A stretch of 44,968 nt of DNA from Bdellovibrionaceae bacterium UBA3535 (GCA_002376845.1 DFOS01000017.1:1-44968), one strand, 5' to 3'. Shown: positions 24,666 to 33,451, numbered from the stretch's first letter. Notes: generated by a model from the sequence alone, not told the origin. Made by a program: numbers and translations.

Positions 24666-25836
24666 TTTGCACCTCACGCATATGAACGATCTTCTCCTCT
24701 AATTTTTTATAAAAATAATTTTGCACTTCTTTATGGTTTATATTTGCCAAGGTTCCTCGAACAAAACCTCTAGCCAACATATCCAATGCCTTTGCAGGAT
24801 CAATGGCTCGTGCTTGCAGATAAAAGGCCTCTTCCTCTAAAAACCTTGAAATCGTAGCTCCATGACTACACTTTACATCATCTGCGTATATTTCTAATTG
24901 CGGTTTTGTATCTACTTCTGCCTTACTAGAAAGTGCCAAATTTTGATTGAGCTGCTCAGCACTAGTTTGATCTGCACCCTTTGCTACAAAAACCCGTCCA
25001 TCAAAAACATAGCGAGAGCGATCATCTAGCATACCCTTAAACACTTGACGTGAATTGGAGTTTGGAGCCAGGTGGTGAACGCGCAAAAATCTTTCTACAT
25101 GCTCACTTTTATGCAGCAAATAGGAACCTTGCATATCTAGCTCAATATTTTCACCGTGTAAAAACACATGGACTTCATGTTTTTGTTTTCTTGCGTTTAA
25201 GTCTAGAGAAGTAAATTTAAGACTCGTCCCCTCTTCTAGGTGGATGATCCATTTACCATAATAGTCACTATTCTGATTGTTAAGGAGTGCTGTAAGATTT
25301 AGCTCAGCACCTGCTCGAACATAAAAAACCAAATTCTCTAAAATTTGTGCTCCAATATTTTCATGTAGGGAAACTAAATCTAAATGAGAATTCTCCTCCA
25401 AAATCCATCGAAAACTATGCGCATGCTGCCGAGTGGAATTGTTGGTCAAGGCAAAAGTATTTTTTGTACCTGCCTTTACAGAAAAAGAATTCATTATGTC
25501 GCTAGCTGCAAGCGCAAAAAGAGAGTAGTAGTTGGTAGCATCATAGGTTTTATCCATATCCTGCATCCAATCTTCTGCACCAGTTTCAACTTCACGAATT
25601 CCCGCAGGTAAATTCATGTTTTCTATGTTTAGATTCTGCATGCGTATGCCGTATTCCACAAAGGACGGTGTATGTAGCGGACTCTCGTGCGCCGAAAGAT
25701 CTTCTTGCGGCAGAAAAAAGTCTCCCAATTGTGTATAACGCCAATTCTCAAACTTACGATGCGGCTTTTCATGTTGTTGCAAAGCTTGAAATGCGTGCCG
25801 AGAAATAGAATTGTTTGCAGGTAAATTAATTTGCAT
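24658..25836 (-). CDS. sufD: SufD, Fe-S scaffold subunit
   Basis: SufD pairs with SufB in the SufBC2D scaffold. Using ATG 25836 (GGGGAG ribosome site) it has 392 residues and overlaps sufC by 11 bp; a longer frame from 25896 was rejected because it lacks a site and intrudes deep into sufC. The beta-helix core and the conserved C-terminal block are clear: KCSHGATISRF and FYLQARAIDPAKALDMLARGFV. The N-terminal half is divergent, as is usual for SufD. Confidence 0.93.
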   Translation of the reverse strand: MQINLPANNSISRHAFQALQQHEKPHRKFENWRYTQLGDFFLPQEDLSAHESPLHTPSFVEYGIRMQNLNIENMNLPAGIREVETGAEDWMQDMDKTYDATNYYSLFALAASDIMNSFSVKAGTKNTFALTNNSTRQHAHSFRWILEENSHLDLVSLHENIGAQILENLVFYVRAGAELNLTALLNNQNSDYYGKWIIHLEEGTSLKFTSLDLNARKQKHEVHVFLHGENIELDMQGSYLLHKSEHVERFLRVHHLAPNSNSRQVFKGMLDDRSRYVFDGRVFVAKGADQTSAEQLNQNLALSSKAEVDTKPQLEIYADDVKCSHGATISRFLEEEAFYLQARAIDPAKALDMLARGFVRGTLANINHKEVQNYFYKKLEEKIVHMREVQIA

Positions 25837-26593
25837 GCTGCTCCCCACGAAGCCAATCATAGCCTTTGCGCTCCAGCTCCATTGCCAAACTAGCATCGCC
25901 GCTTTTTATGATTTTCCCCTCTGATAAAACGTGGACAAAGTCCGGCTTAATATAGTCCAGCAATCTCTGATAATGGGTTATTAGCAGTACTGCATTGTTC
26001 TTGGTACGGTAGGTGTTCACTCCGTTGGATATAACTTTTAGAGCATCAATGTCCAAACCAGAATCCGTTTCATCTAAAATAGCCAGTTGCGGGTTTAATA
26101 CTAAGAGCTGCAAAATTTCGTTGCGCTTTTTCTCTCCGCCTGAAAAGCCCTCATTCACTGGGCGATGTAAAAAGGCTGGACTCATCTCAAGTTCGCGCAT
26201 TTTCTTTAAAACAAAGATCTCAAACTCTTCCTCCGACATTTCTTCTACGCCATTATGTCTACAAACGGCATTGAATGACTCTCGCAGAAAATCAAAATTG
26301 CTAACACCCGGAATTTCTACGGGATACTGAAAAGCCAGGAATATACCTTCTCGAGCTCTTTCGTAGGCCTCCATTTCTAAAAGCTCTTTTTGCTCAAAAT
26401 CCTTTTCGTATATCAGTTTTCCCTCTACATCATCAAAGCTAGGATGCCCTGCAATGACCTTAGAAAGTGTGGATTTACCCGAGCCATTTGGCCCCATAAT
26501 GGCATGTACCTCTCCAGCTTTAATTTGCAAATTCAAACCCGTTAGTATTTCTTTATCGGCAATTCTAGCTTTTAGATTTTCTATCTTTAACAT
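25826..26593 (-). CDS. sufC: SufC, ATPase of the SufBCD complex
   Basis: An ABC-type ATPase that drives SufB-SufD rearrangement. The 255 residues have Walker A GPNGSGKS (34-41), the SufC-typical signature FSGGEKKR, Walker B LAILDETDSGLD and an H-loop in LITHYQRLL. The Walker B-following TDSGLD is the SufC hallmark. ATG 26593 follows AGGAGTTACGT. It lies 9 bp after sufB. Confidence 0.97.
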   Translation of the reverse strand: MLKIENLKARIADKEILTGLNLQIKAGEVHAIMGPNGSGKSTLSKVIAGHPSFDDVEGKLIYEKDFEQKELLEMEAYERAREGIFLAFQYPVEIPGVSNFDFLRESFNAVCRHNGVEEMSEEEFEIFVLKKMRELEMSPAFLHRPVNEGFSGGEKKRNEILQLLVLNPQLAILDETDSGLDIDALKVISNGVNTYRTKNNAVLLITHYQRLLDYIKPDFVHVLSEGKIIKSGDASLAMELERKGYDWLRGEQHAN

Positions 26594-26602
26594 ACGTAAC
26601 TC

Positions 26603-28045
26603 CTAACCAACCGTATTCTCTAATTTCATTTCAATTAATTTTACTGCCTCGACCGAGAACTCCAGGGGCAAGGTCTTAAACACATCCTTACAAAAACCAT
26701 TTACAATCATGGATATTGCCGCCTCGTTGTCGATGCCGCGAGACTGCAAGTAAAACAATTGGTCTTCACTAATTTTAGATGTACTTGCCTCATGCTCAAC
26801 AGTAGCTGTTTTGTTTTTGACTTCAATATAGGGGTAAGTGTTGGCAGCACAATCTTTGCCAACAAGCATGGAATCACATTGAGAATAGTTTCTAGCTCCC
26901 TCCGCACCAGGTAGAATTTTTACCAGACCACGGTAGGAGTTCTTAGACTTACCCGCTGATATTCCTTTTGATATAATTGTGGATTTGGTGTTTTTTCCGA
27001 TATGGATCATCTTGGTGCCTGTATCGGCTTGCATATGATCCTTAGTTAGAGCAACAGAGTAAAAGGCGCCTTCTGAATTTTCTCCTTGCAAAATGCATGA
27101 TGGATACTTCCAAGTAATGGCCGAACCGGATTCCACTTGTGTCCAAGAAATTTTGGAGTTTTTACCAATGCACTTTCCACGCTTAGTAACAAAATTATAA
27201 ATGCCTCCCCGCCCCTGTTCATCGCCGGCGTACCAGTTTTGCACGGTGGAATAACGAACTTCTGCCTGCTCCAGTGCTACTATTTCCACCACAGCGGCAT
27301 GTAGCTGATTTTCATCTCTTTGCGGGGCTGTACAACCCTCTAAATAATTCACAAATGAATTATCGTCGGCAACAATTAGGGTACGCTCAAACTGCCCCGT
27401 TTCCCCAGCATTAATTCGAAAATAAGTCGACAAATCCAGCGGACAAGTTACGCCCTTGGGTATATAACAAAATGAACCATCGGTAAAAACCGCAGCATTT
27501 AAAGCTGCGAAATAATTATCTTTATAAGGAACAACGCTGCCTAAATATTTTTTTACCAGCTCCGGATGCTCTTGGATCGCTTCGGTGATGGAGCAAAAAA
27601 TAACCCCAACTTCGTCCAAGACCTCTTTGTTGGTAGTTGCAATGGAAACCGAGTCAAAAACTGCATCCACCGCTACGCCGCTTATGCGTTTTTGCTCCGC
27701 CAGTGGAATGCCCAGCTTATCAAAGGTTTTTAATAACTCAGGATCCACTTCGTCCAAAGATTTTTTCTTTTCCATTTTTTTGGGAGCGGAATAATAACGA
27801 ATATCTTGGTAATCAATTTTCGGGTAATTTACATCCGCCCAGCTAGGCTCTGTCAGTGTTAACCAGTGCCGGTAGGCATTTAAGCGGTATTCTAGCATCC
27901 ATTCGGGCTCTTGTTTTTTCGCAGAAATAAAGCGAATCACATCCTCATTTAGCCCTTTCTCGACTTGATCTACCTCTATGTCGGTGTAAAAGCCATATTG
28001 ATATTCTTTGTTTACTATTTCTTCACTCGCTTTGACATTAGACAT
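26603..28045 (-). CDS. sufB: SufB, Fe-S scaffold subunit
   Basis: SufB is the main scaffold where Fe-S clusters form. The 480 residues are standard length. Family blocks visible include CSITEAIQEHPELVKKYLG, YIPKGVTCPLDLSTYFRIN, YLEGCTAP and the C-terminal EHEASTSKISEDQLFYLQSR. Cysteines in the GCTAP and SQCDSML regions are preserved. It overlaps the Rrf2 regulator by 8 bp. Confidence 0.97.
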   Translation of the reverse strand: MSNVKASEEIVNKEYQYGFYTDIEVDQVEKGLNEDVIRFISAKKQEPEWMLEYRLNAYRHWLTLTEPSWADVNYPKIDYQDIRYYSAPKKMEKKKSLDEVDPELLKTFDKLGIPLAEQKRISGVAVDAVFDSVSIATTNKEVLDEVGVIFCSITEAIQEHPELVKKYLGSVVPYKDNYFAALNAAVFTDGSFCYIPKGVTCPLDLSTYFRINAGETGQFERTLIVADDNSFVNYLEGCTAPQRDENQLHAAVVEIVALEQAEVRYSTVQNWYAGDEQGRGGIYNFVTKRGKCIGKNSKISWTQVESGSAITWKYPSCILQGENSEGAFYSVALTKDHMQADTGTKMIHIGKNTKSTIISKGISAGKSKNSYRGLVKILPGAEGARNYSQCDSMLVGKDCAANTYPYIEVKNKTATVEHEASTSKISEDQLFYLQSRGIDNEAAISMIVNGFCKDVFKTLPLEFSVEAVKLIEMKLENTVG

Positions 28046-28475
28046 TTACAACCTCTTGTATTTTCTCGGGCTCTGTTAATAGGCTTTGCACGGGTATGCT
28101 GGATAAAAAGCGTTTAAGCTCTTCATTTAATTTTTCCATCGGACTCATCACATTGCATTTACTTAAAATCGGGCAGTCTTTGTCTTTTATTAGACACTTG
28201 ACCACAGCATGTCGGCCTTCAATTACCTCCACCAATTCGTAGAGCGATTTATGCGGAAAAACATCCCATTCTATTTGATAGCCGCCGCTCGGTCCTTGCT
28301 CCGATCGGAGCCAGCCAGCTTGCGCCAACTTTTGCAGCACCCGCGAGGTAACATCAAATGGAATGGCATAATGCAAAGTGATCTCTTTTGCCGAACACAA
28401 ATGCGATCTGCCGCACAAATCCAAGTGTTTGAGAGAAATCAAAGCATATTCCAATTTCTTATTTAATTTCAGCAA
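28038..28475 (-). CDS. Rrf2-family regulator with three-cysteine cluster site, probable suf repressor
   Basis: The 145-residue protein has an Rrf2 winged helix (about 1-75; VLQKLAQAGWLRSEQGPSGG is the typical helix and wing). Cysteines C94, C101 and C107 (C-x6-C-x5-C) are placed like the [2Fe-2S] ligands of IscR. It probably senses Fe-S status and controls its own operon, as SufR or IscR do; this is inference. The start is TTG 28475 with a GGAG site 5 nt upstream. A 5-7-5 palindrome overlapping a possible -10 lies 18 bp upstream. First gene of the suf operon. Confidence 0.88.
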   Translation of the reverse strand: MLKLNKKLEYALISLKHLDLCGRSHLCSAKEITLHYAIPFDVTSRVLQKLAQAGWLRSEQGPSGGYQIEWDVFPHKSLYELVEVIEGRHAVVKCLIKDKDCPILSKCNVMSPMEKLNEELKRFLSSIPVQSLLTEPEKIQEVVNV

Positions 28476-28492
28476 TTTAGCTCCATGTTATG

Positions 28493-28509
28493 TTGCATTT
28501 TATTTGCAA
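28493..28509 (-). promoter_or_regulatory. Palindrome over the suf -10 region (candidate Rrf2 operator)
   Basis: TTGCA-N7-TGCAA is a perfect inverted repeat. On the minus strand its centre contains TAAAAT (28502-28497), a five-of-six match to a -10 box; the implied start near 28490 would give a 15-nt leader carrying the GGAG site. No good -35 lies 17 bp upstream, which is common at regulated promoters. Confidence 0.45.
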
Positions 28510-28514
28510 GCTAA

Positions 28515-29291
28515 ATGAGAATCGGAAAAATAGCAATATATAAGTATTTTTTTAACTTATTTGTTGGATATTGCGTAAATCTTGCCAAAACCGCCTCACA
28601 ATTGACCCGAATACCCCCACTAGACTATTTCAAAGGTGTGAAGATCTACCAAGCCATCGTGGTGTCCATTTTATTTATTTTGTGTAGCATAGGCGCAGCT
28701 CGTTTTTATGGATACCAAAAGAACTTAAAGTTTCGGCAACACCCTCTATTGGATCAATTCACTAATTTGAAATTCAGCCCAGATGAAGCAAAATGGCGGA
28801 TGGATTCCTATTCCCCTTTGCTCTATGTAAAAGAAGAGGACGGTAATTTAATTTTTGAAACTCCCGCAGGACAAGAAAACTTAGATAGCGCCCTAAAATC
28901 ATCACAAAAAGCTTTTTTAGTTTACATTGTTCAAGATAGCGAACGGATCAATTATCTATTAAATGCTGCTGTGGAAAAGTATGGCCTACATGAGAAAATC
29001 ATTGTCGCCTCTCGTTTTCGCAATATTCTACGCAACATTCAAAAGATGCGCCCGCGCTGGCTAACTAGCATTAGCCCAAATGAATTATTCTTAAGCATAA
29101 TACTTGGTAAGTTGGGCTTAGAAAGCTTATCTCCCTTGCATGATAGCGTACTTTTACTCACCGATGAATTCCTATCCCCTGAATGGCAATCAGAATTACC
29201 TTTAGATGAACTTGAGCGCAGGAAAATTTATTTGATTGCTCCCACCAAAACATTGCCATTTTACACAAACTACCGGGCGCACCTCTACTAA
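28515..29291 (+). CDS. Membrane-anchored protein resembling a degenerate GDPD half-domain
   Basis: The 258-residue protein has a transmembrane helix at about 45-65 (IVVSILFILCSIGAARF) and a soluble domain behind it. The segment YGLHEKIIVASRFRNILR, followed by NIQKMRPRWLTSISPNE, looks like the later strands of the glycerophosphodiesterase barrel. The catalytic HRG, ENT and ExD motifs are missing. If the likeness is real, it is a non-enzymatic GDPD-fold protein; this is inference from motif shape. The start is unsure; a GTG at codon 42 would begin just before the membrane helix. It lies between the suf and tol operons and ends 71 bp before tolQ. Confidence 0.6.
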   Translation: MRIGKIAIYKYFFNLFVGYCVNLAKTASQLTRIPPLDYFKGVKIYQAIVVSILFILCSIGAARFYGYQKNLKFRQHPLLDQFTNLKFSPDEAKWRMDSYSPLLYVKEEDGNLIFETPAGQENLDSALKSSQKAFLVYIVQDSERINYLLNAAVEKYGLHEKIIVASRFRNILRNIQKMRPRWLTSISPNELFLSIILGKLGLESLSPLHDSVLLLTDEFLSPEWQSELPLDELERRKIYLIAPTKTLPFYTNYRAHLY

Positions 29292-29362
29292 ACCAAAGTC
29301 CAGTTCATGCCGCACCCATCTAATGCTAGCAAGCGAGATAAAAAGCCATTAACCTATTGGTT

Positions 29363-30073
29363 ATGAACTACTTGTATGCAGCAGAAAAAATCACAATGGG
29401 TCATGGCAGTACCTGGGATGCCATCATGTCCGCCTCCCCGGTGGTACAGCTTACACTTTTATCTTTGGTCATTATGTCAGTGGTCTGTTGGGCCATTGTA
29501 TTTCACAAGCGCAAAGAGTACCGAAAAGTAGCAGAAAGCAATCGTCGCTTTTTGGAATTTTTTTGGGATGCTGCTTCGTTTGAAGAGGTGGCCCGTAGAC
29601 TGCGTGACCATAAAGACAGTCCTTTGTGTGAAGTTTTTGAATCTGGCTACAATGAGCTTCTTAAAATCGTAGATAGCAGCCAACAGGAAGCAAAATTTGC
29701 CGTAAGCCAACTTGATAACATCGCCCGAGTGATGCGCAACGCAAGTGATGTAGAAATGAATCGTCTAGAAAACCGCCTAAGTTTTTTGGCAACTACCGGT
29801 GCCACGGGTCCTTTTATTGGTCTATTTGGAACGGTTTGGGGTATCATGAATGCCTTTCAAAAAATTGGTGCTACAGGCTCCGCTAGTTTAGCAGTTGTTG
29901 CTCCTGGTATTTCGGAAGCCTTAGTCGCTACTGCCGTGGGCTTGTTGGCCGCCATCCCAGCCGTTATTTTTTACAACCATTTTAATAATCAATTAGAACG
30001 AGTCGAAATGGATTTTTCACAGTTTCAGGCTGATTTTTTAAATATTGTTCGTCGCAACTTTGTAGTGGATTGA
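29363..30073 (+). CDS. tolQ: TolQ/ExbB-family proton channel subunit
   Basis: TolQ with TolR uses the proton motive force to energise envelope constriction. The 236 residues from ATG 29363 have three transmembrane helices (about 25-47, 145-165 and 175-200). The conserved block LSFLATTGATGPFIGLFGTV is followed by the second channel segment SEALVATAVGLLAAIPAVIF. An upstream TTG (29357) adds two residues. No ribosome site is apparent. It is 1 bp from tolR. I choose TolQ over ExbB because tolB follows. Confidence 0.92.
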   Translation: MNYLYAAEKITMGHGSTWDAIMSASPVVQLTLLSLVIMSVVCWAIVFHKRKEYRKVAESNRRFLEFFWDAASFEEVARRLRDHKDSPLCEVFESGYNELLKIVDSSQQEAKFAVSQLDNIARVMRNASDVEMNRLENRLSFLATTGATGPFIGLFGTVWGIMNAFQKIGATGSASLAVVAPGISEALVATAVGLLAAIPAVIFYNHFNNQLERVEMDFSQFQADFLNIVRRNFVVD

Positions 30074-30074
30074 T

Positions 30075-30500
30075 ATGGCAATGACGCATCCCTCTTCTGG
30101 AAGAGGTAAACGCAAAAAAAATATTAGTGATATCAACGTCACCCCCCTTGTGGACGTGATGTTGGTTTTGTTGATCATCTTTATGGTGGCAGCTCCGATG
30201 ATGCAACAAGGCCTCGATGTGGATTTGCCTGAAACTAAAAATACAGGCGTAAGTACTAGCGAAGAGCCTTTTGTGCTTGTGGTAAAAAAGAATTCACAAA
30301 TATTCATTGGGGAAGCTAGTGTAAGCGTTAATAATTTGGGAGAAAAAATTGACGCCATTTTTGCCACCCGAAAAAACAAGCAAATCTATATACAGGCTGA
30401 TAAAAATGTAAATTATGGTGTGGTAGCAGAAGTAATGGGCGAGGTAAGAGCCGCCGGCATTACAAATATAGGTTTAATAACCATTCCCAAAACTGATTGA
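30075..30500 (+). CDS. tolR: TolR/ExbD-family protein
   Basis: The 141-residue TolR has one N-terminal transmembrane helix (about 24-44). It contains the proton-carrying aspartate in NVTPLVDVMLVLLIIFM and a periplasmic domain (about 60-140) ending VMGEVRAAGITNIGLIT. It completes the channel with TolQ. The stop overlaps the next ATG by one base (TGATG). Confidence 0.93.
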   Translation: MAMTHPSSGRGKRKKNISDINVTPLVDVMLVLLIIFMVAAPMMQQGLDVDLPETKNTGVSTSEEPFVLVVKKNSQIFIGEASVSVNNLGEKIDAIFATRKNKQIYIQADKNVNYGVVAEVMGEVRAAGITNIGLITIPKTD

Positions 30501-31249
30501 TGATGCCAAATAAACATAAGCAACAAACCACTTTGTATAAAGATTTTCAGTATAGCATCATTTTGCATGTTGCTATCTTAGGTGCGTTTTCCCTTAAAGC
30601 TTTTTTTTTCTCCGATGATAGCATTGATTATAAGTCTGCCGTTAGAGTGGATATCATTGATTTACCAGATAAAATTGTAAACAAACCCAAAATCAGCCCC
30701 TCACAACCGGAAAAACCAACGCCAGCCAAACCAACACCCGCGCCAAAACCTGTGGCCAAAAAGCCGCCGCCAAAAAAACCTACTAAAAGCGTTGATCTAA
30801 AAGCAAAACAAAGCTCCGCCATTGATCGCATGAAAGCACTAGAAAGATTAAAAAAAGAAGAAGAGCTAAAGGATACGCAAAGCGCAGCCCTAAATAAGAT
30901 TAAGGAATTCAAAGGCAACACTTTATCCAAAGGCTCTAGCCTAGATGGTTTGGTATCCGATCAAGTGAATGTTTATATTGGTGAGCTAGATGCCTATATC
31001 AAACAACATTGGAGTTTGCCGCGCTGGCTATCAGAAGAAGCTTTAACGGCTAGTGTGTTGGTTCGCATTGACTCACGAGGCTTTGTTATCTTTCGCAAAA
31101 TATCGAAAGGGTCTAGCAATCCTGATTACGATGACTATGCGCTAAAGGCGATAGATGCCGCCTCACCCTTTCCAGCACCACCTGCAAATCTAGCCTCAAC
31201 ACTAGAATACAAAGGCGTTACCATAGAATTTGACAACCGGGAGATTTAA
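30500..31249 (+). CDS. TolA/TonB-like energy transducer
   Basis: This 249-residue protein has the TolA/TonB layout. A short cytoplasmic start and membrane anchor (about 17-37) lead to a Pro/Lys-rich stretch (about 70-97, with repeated KPTPAP-type units), then a charged helix (about 105-145). The C-terminal domain resembles TonB/TolA (IKQHWSLPRWLSEEALTASV, FPAPPANLAST). It is much shorter than E. coli TolA. Its place between tolR and tolB points to TolA function. Confidence 0.85.
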   Translation: MMPNKHKQQTTLYKDFQYSIILHVAILGAFSLKAFFFSDDSIDYKSAVRVDIIDLPDKIVNKPKISPSQPEKPTPAKPTPAPKPVAKKPPPKKPTKSVDLKAKQSSAIDRMKALERLKKEEELKDTQSAALNKIKEFKGNTLSKGSSLDGLVSDQVNVYIGELDAYIKQHWSLPRWLSEEALTASVLVRIDSRGFVIFRKISKGSSNPDYDDYALKAIDAASPFPAPPANLASTLEYKGVTIEFDNREI

Positions 31250-31250
31250 T

Positions 31251-32621
31251 ATGCGTTTACTACTTCTTAGCTTGATTTTTCTTAGTCCCTCATTTTTAAG
31301 CGCGCAAAGCTCTGGCGTTTATATAAAGATTACGGACGCTAAGGTTAAAAAAAGTTTGATGGCACTAACGCCTATGGTTTATACCGGCTCGAAAAGTGGC
31401 ATGAGTCGCAATCAAAAATATGGCAATAAAATTTTCAACACCATTCAATACAATTTAGAAGTAAGTTCTTATTTTCAATTTATTAAGCCCAGCGCCTATT
31501 TAGAAAATACCGCCAAGGTTGGGCTAAAACCAGCTCCACAGTATTCCAATGGCTTTAAATTTAAAAACTGGCAAGCCATTGGCACAGAGTTTCTAACTCG
31601 TATTGGTTTTCAAGTTATCAATGGAAATATTGAAATGGAAGCTTATGTTTACTATGTCCCAAAGGCTGATGTGGTAATGGCCAAAAAATACTCTGGCCCC
31701 GTAAGTGATGCAGAAAAAATTGCTCATACCTTTTCCAATGACTTGATTTTTGCTCTCACAAAAAAGCCGGGCATGTTTTTATCGAAGGTGGTTCTCTCTA
31801 CAGATCGAGCCGGCGGAAAGTGGAAAGAAATATTTGTAATGGACTGGAACGGCAAAAACATGCAACAAATCACTCGTCATAGATCCATCGCTATCTCGCC
31901 CAATTGGTCGCCGGATGGTAAGGCCATATCTTATACCGCCTTTGCCATGCATAAAAAAACCAAAACAAGAAATGCGGATTTGTTTTATTATGAACTGGAT
32001 ACCAAAAAACGTTATTTGCTATCAGCTAAAAAAGGCATTAACTCTGGCTCTACGTTTCACCCTAACGGAAGAGATATTTATCTAACCATAAGCAACAAGG
32101 GCACACCCGATATATACAAAGTAGATAAGAACGGTTCCAATTTAAAGCGCATTACAAGCGGACCTGCTGGCGCAATGAATGTGGAGCCCGATATTTCTCC
32201 CGATGGAGATACCATGGCCTTTTCTTCTGATCGCAGTGGCCGACCAATGATCTACACCATGGATCTTAAAACCAAAAAAACCACTCGACGCACTCGAGCT
32301 GGTAAGTACAACGCTAGTCCCGTATGGTCCCCTGATGGCAAAAAAATTGCCTTTGCCGGCTACGATAAAAGTCATTTCGATATTTTTATTATGAATGCCG
32401 ATGGAACCGGACTTACTCGCCTAACTTCTGCCCGCAAAAAAAATGGCAAAATGGCCAACAATGAAAACCCCTCATTTTCTCCGGATGGTAGGCACATTAT
32501 GTTCGTCAGTGATCGGAGCGGTAAAAATCAGGTTTATATTGTGAATATAGACGGCACCAATGAGAGACGCATCACCTTTGACAACCACAACTACTACCAA
32601 CCAAAATGGTCGAAAAAATAG
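31251..32621 (+). CDS. tolB: TolB, periplasmic beta-propeller of the Tol-Pal system
   Basis: The 456-residue protein, from ATG 31251 with GGGAG upstream, has a signal peptide (MRLLLLSLIFLSPSFLSA). An N-terminal alpha/beta domain (about 20-160) is followed by a WD40-like propeller. The repeats show SPNWSPDGKAISYTAF, EPDISPDGDTMAFSSDRSG, SPVWSPDGKKIAFAG and NPSFSPDGRHIMFVSDRSG. A frame reaching back to a TTG at 31230 was rejected. No pal gene follows in this window; a cyclophilin does. Confidence 0.94.
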   Translation: MRLLLLSLIFLSPSFLSAQSSGVYIKITDAKVKKSLMALTPMVYTGSKSGMSRNQKYGNKIFNTIQYNLEVSSYFQFIKPSAYLENTAKVGLKPAPQYSNGFKFKNWQAIGTEFLTRIGFQVINGNIEMEAYVYYVPKADVVMAKKYSGPVSDAEKIAHTFSNDLIFALTKKPGMFLSKVVLSTDRAGGKWKEIFVMDWNGKNMQQITRHRSIAISPNWSPDGKAISYTAFAMHKKTKTRNADLFYYELDTKKRYLLSAKKGINSGSTFHPNGRDIYLTISNKGTPDIYKVDKNGSNLKRITSGPAGAMNVEPDISPDGDTMAFSSDRSGRPMIYTMDLKTKKTTRRTRAGKYNASPVWSPDGKKIAFAGYDKSHFDIFIMNADGTGLTRLTSARKKNGKMANNENPSFSPDGRHIMFVSDRSGKNQVYIVNIDGTNERRITFDNHNYYQPKWSKK

Positions 32622-32651
32622 GCTGATTGGCACTCAGCCAAAAGATTTTTT
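32621..32651 (+). terminator. Weak terminator after tolB
   Basis: GGCTGA/TCAGCC (32621-32626 and 32634-32639), or alternatively TTGGC/GCCAA (32627-32641), is followed within a few bases by six T residues. The stem is short and the T-run is offset, so termination is uncertain. Confidence 0.4.
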
Positions 32652-32701
32652 ATCATAAATCCCAATAAGTTAGCGATTTTTCTGGCAAGTCTTTCCTATT
32701 G

Positions 32702-32730
32702 TTGACCCTGAAAATATTTCAGCGCAATAT
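32702..32730 (+). promoter_or_regulatory. Promoter of the cyclophilin gene with palindromic spacer
   Basis: TTGACC (32702-32707), a 17-bp spacer and CAATAT (32725-32730, weak) precede the GGAGAGG site and ATG 32756. The spacer begins with CTGAAA-ATA-TTTCAG, a perfect 6-3-6 inverted repeat that could be an operator. Confidence 0.4.
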
Positions 32731-32755
32731 GTTCGAAAGTTATGGAGAGGTGTCT

Positions 32756-33412
32756 ATGCAACAAAGCGGATCTCTAAGTCGAATTTTCTTAATTTATATT
32801 GGAGCTTTTTTGTTGGTTTATTTTTCAGCAGAAGCTAAAAATGAAACAAAAACCAAAAGCGATTCTGCCACAAACCTATGCGAAGTAGCCGGGAGTAAAA
32901 AAGTGCAAGCAACAATCAAAACAAATAAAGGCGATATTAAGGTTAAACTTTTTCACAAGCGCGTACCCAAGACGGTGAAGAACTTTGTTGGCCTGGCACA
33001 GGGAACAAAAGAATACAAAGATAAGGATACCGGCAAAAAAGTAACGGGCCAATTCTATAACGGCACGATCTTTCACCGTGTAATAGATGGTTTTATGATT
33101 CAAGGTGGAGATCCTACTGGAACCGGTCGCGGCGGGCCAGGGTATACCTTTGAAGATGAGTTTCATAGCGATTTAAAGCACAGCAAAGAAGGCATTCTTT
33201 CCATGGCAAATGCGGGACCAAATACCAATGGCAGCCAATTCTTTATCACGGTGAAGGCCACGCCCTGGTTGGACAACAAACACTCTGTCTTTGGTGAAGT
33301 GATTGATGGTATGGATGTGGTAAATCAAATCTCCAAAGTGAAGGTAAACCCTGTAGACAACAAACCCCTGGTGGATGTAAAAATCGAGTCCATCGAATTT
33401 GATTGCCAGTGA
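32756..33412 (+). CDS. Periplasmic peptidyl-prolyl isomerase, cyclophilin type
   Basis: This 218-residue protein catalyses proline cis-trans isomerisation and is probably exported: residues 8-27 form a signal or anchor segment (IFLIYIGAFLLVYFSAEA). The cyclophilin core is complete, with FHRVIDGFMIQGGDPTGTG, a GPNTNGSQFFIT motif and WLDNKHSVFGEV. The start ATG 32756 was chosen because GGAGAGG precedes it and the signal begins there. It lies 134 bp downstream of tolB with its own candidate promoter. Confidence 0.93.
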   Translation: MQQSGSLSRIFLIYIGAFLLVYFSAEAKNETKTKSDSATNLCEVAGSKKVQATIKTNKGDIKVKLFHKRVPKTVKNFVGLAQGTKEYKDKDTGKKVTGQFYNGTIFHRVIDGFMIQGGDPTGTGRGGPGYTFEDEFHSDLKHSKEGILSMANAGPNTNGSQFFITVKATPWLDNKHSVFGEVIDGMDVVNQISKVKVNPVDNKPLVDVKIESIEFDCQ

Positions 33413-33451
33413 GCCTTTTTTGGTAAATTTACAGGACTGTAAAGACAATTT

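Noticed and set aside
24666..28045. Longer starts for sufD (25896) and sufS (24677)
   Set aside because: They lack ribosome sites or run deep into the upstream gene; ATG 25836 and TTG 24665 have good sites and family-typical N termini.
32699..32755. N-terminal extension of the cyclophilin
   Set aside because: The frame is open from a TTG at 32699, but that would bury the signal peptide; ATG 32756 has a strong GGAGAGG site.
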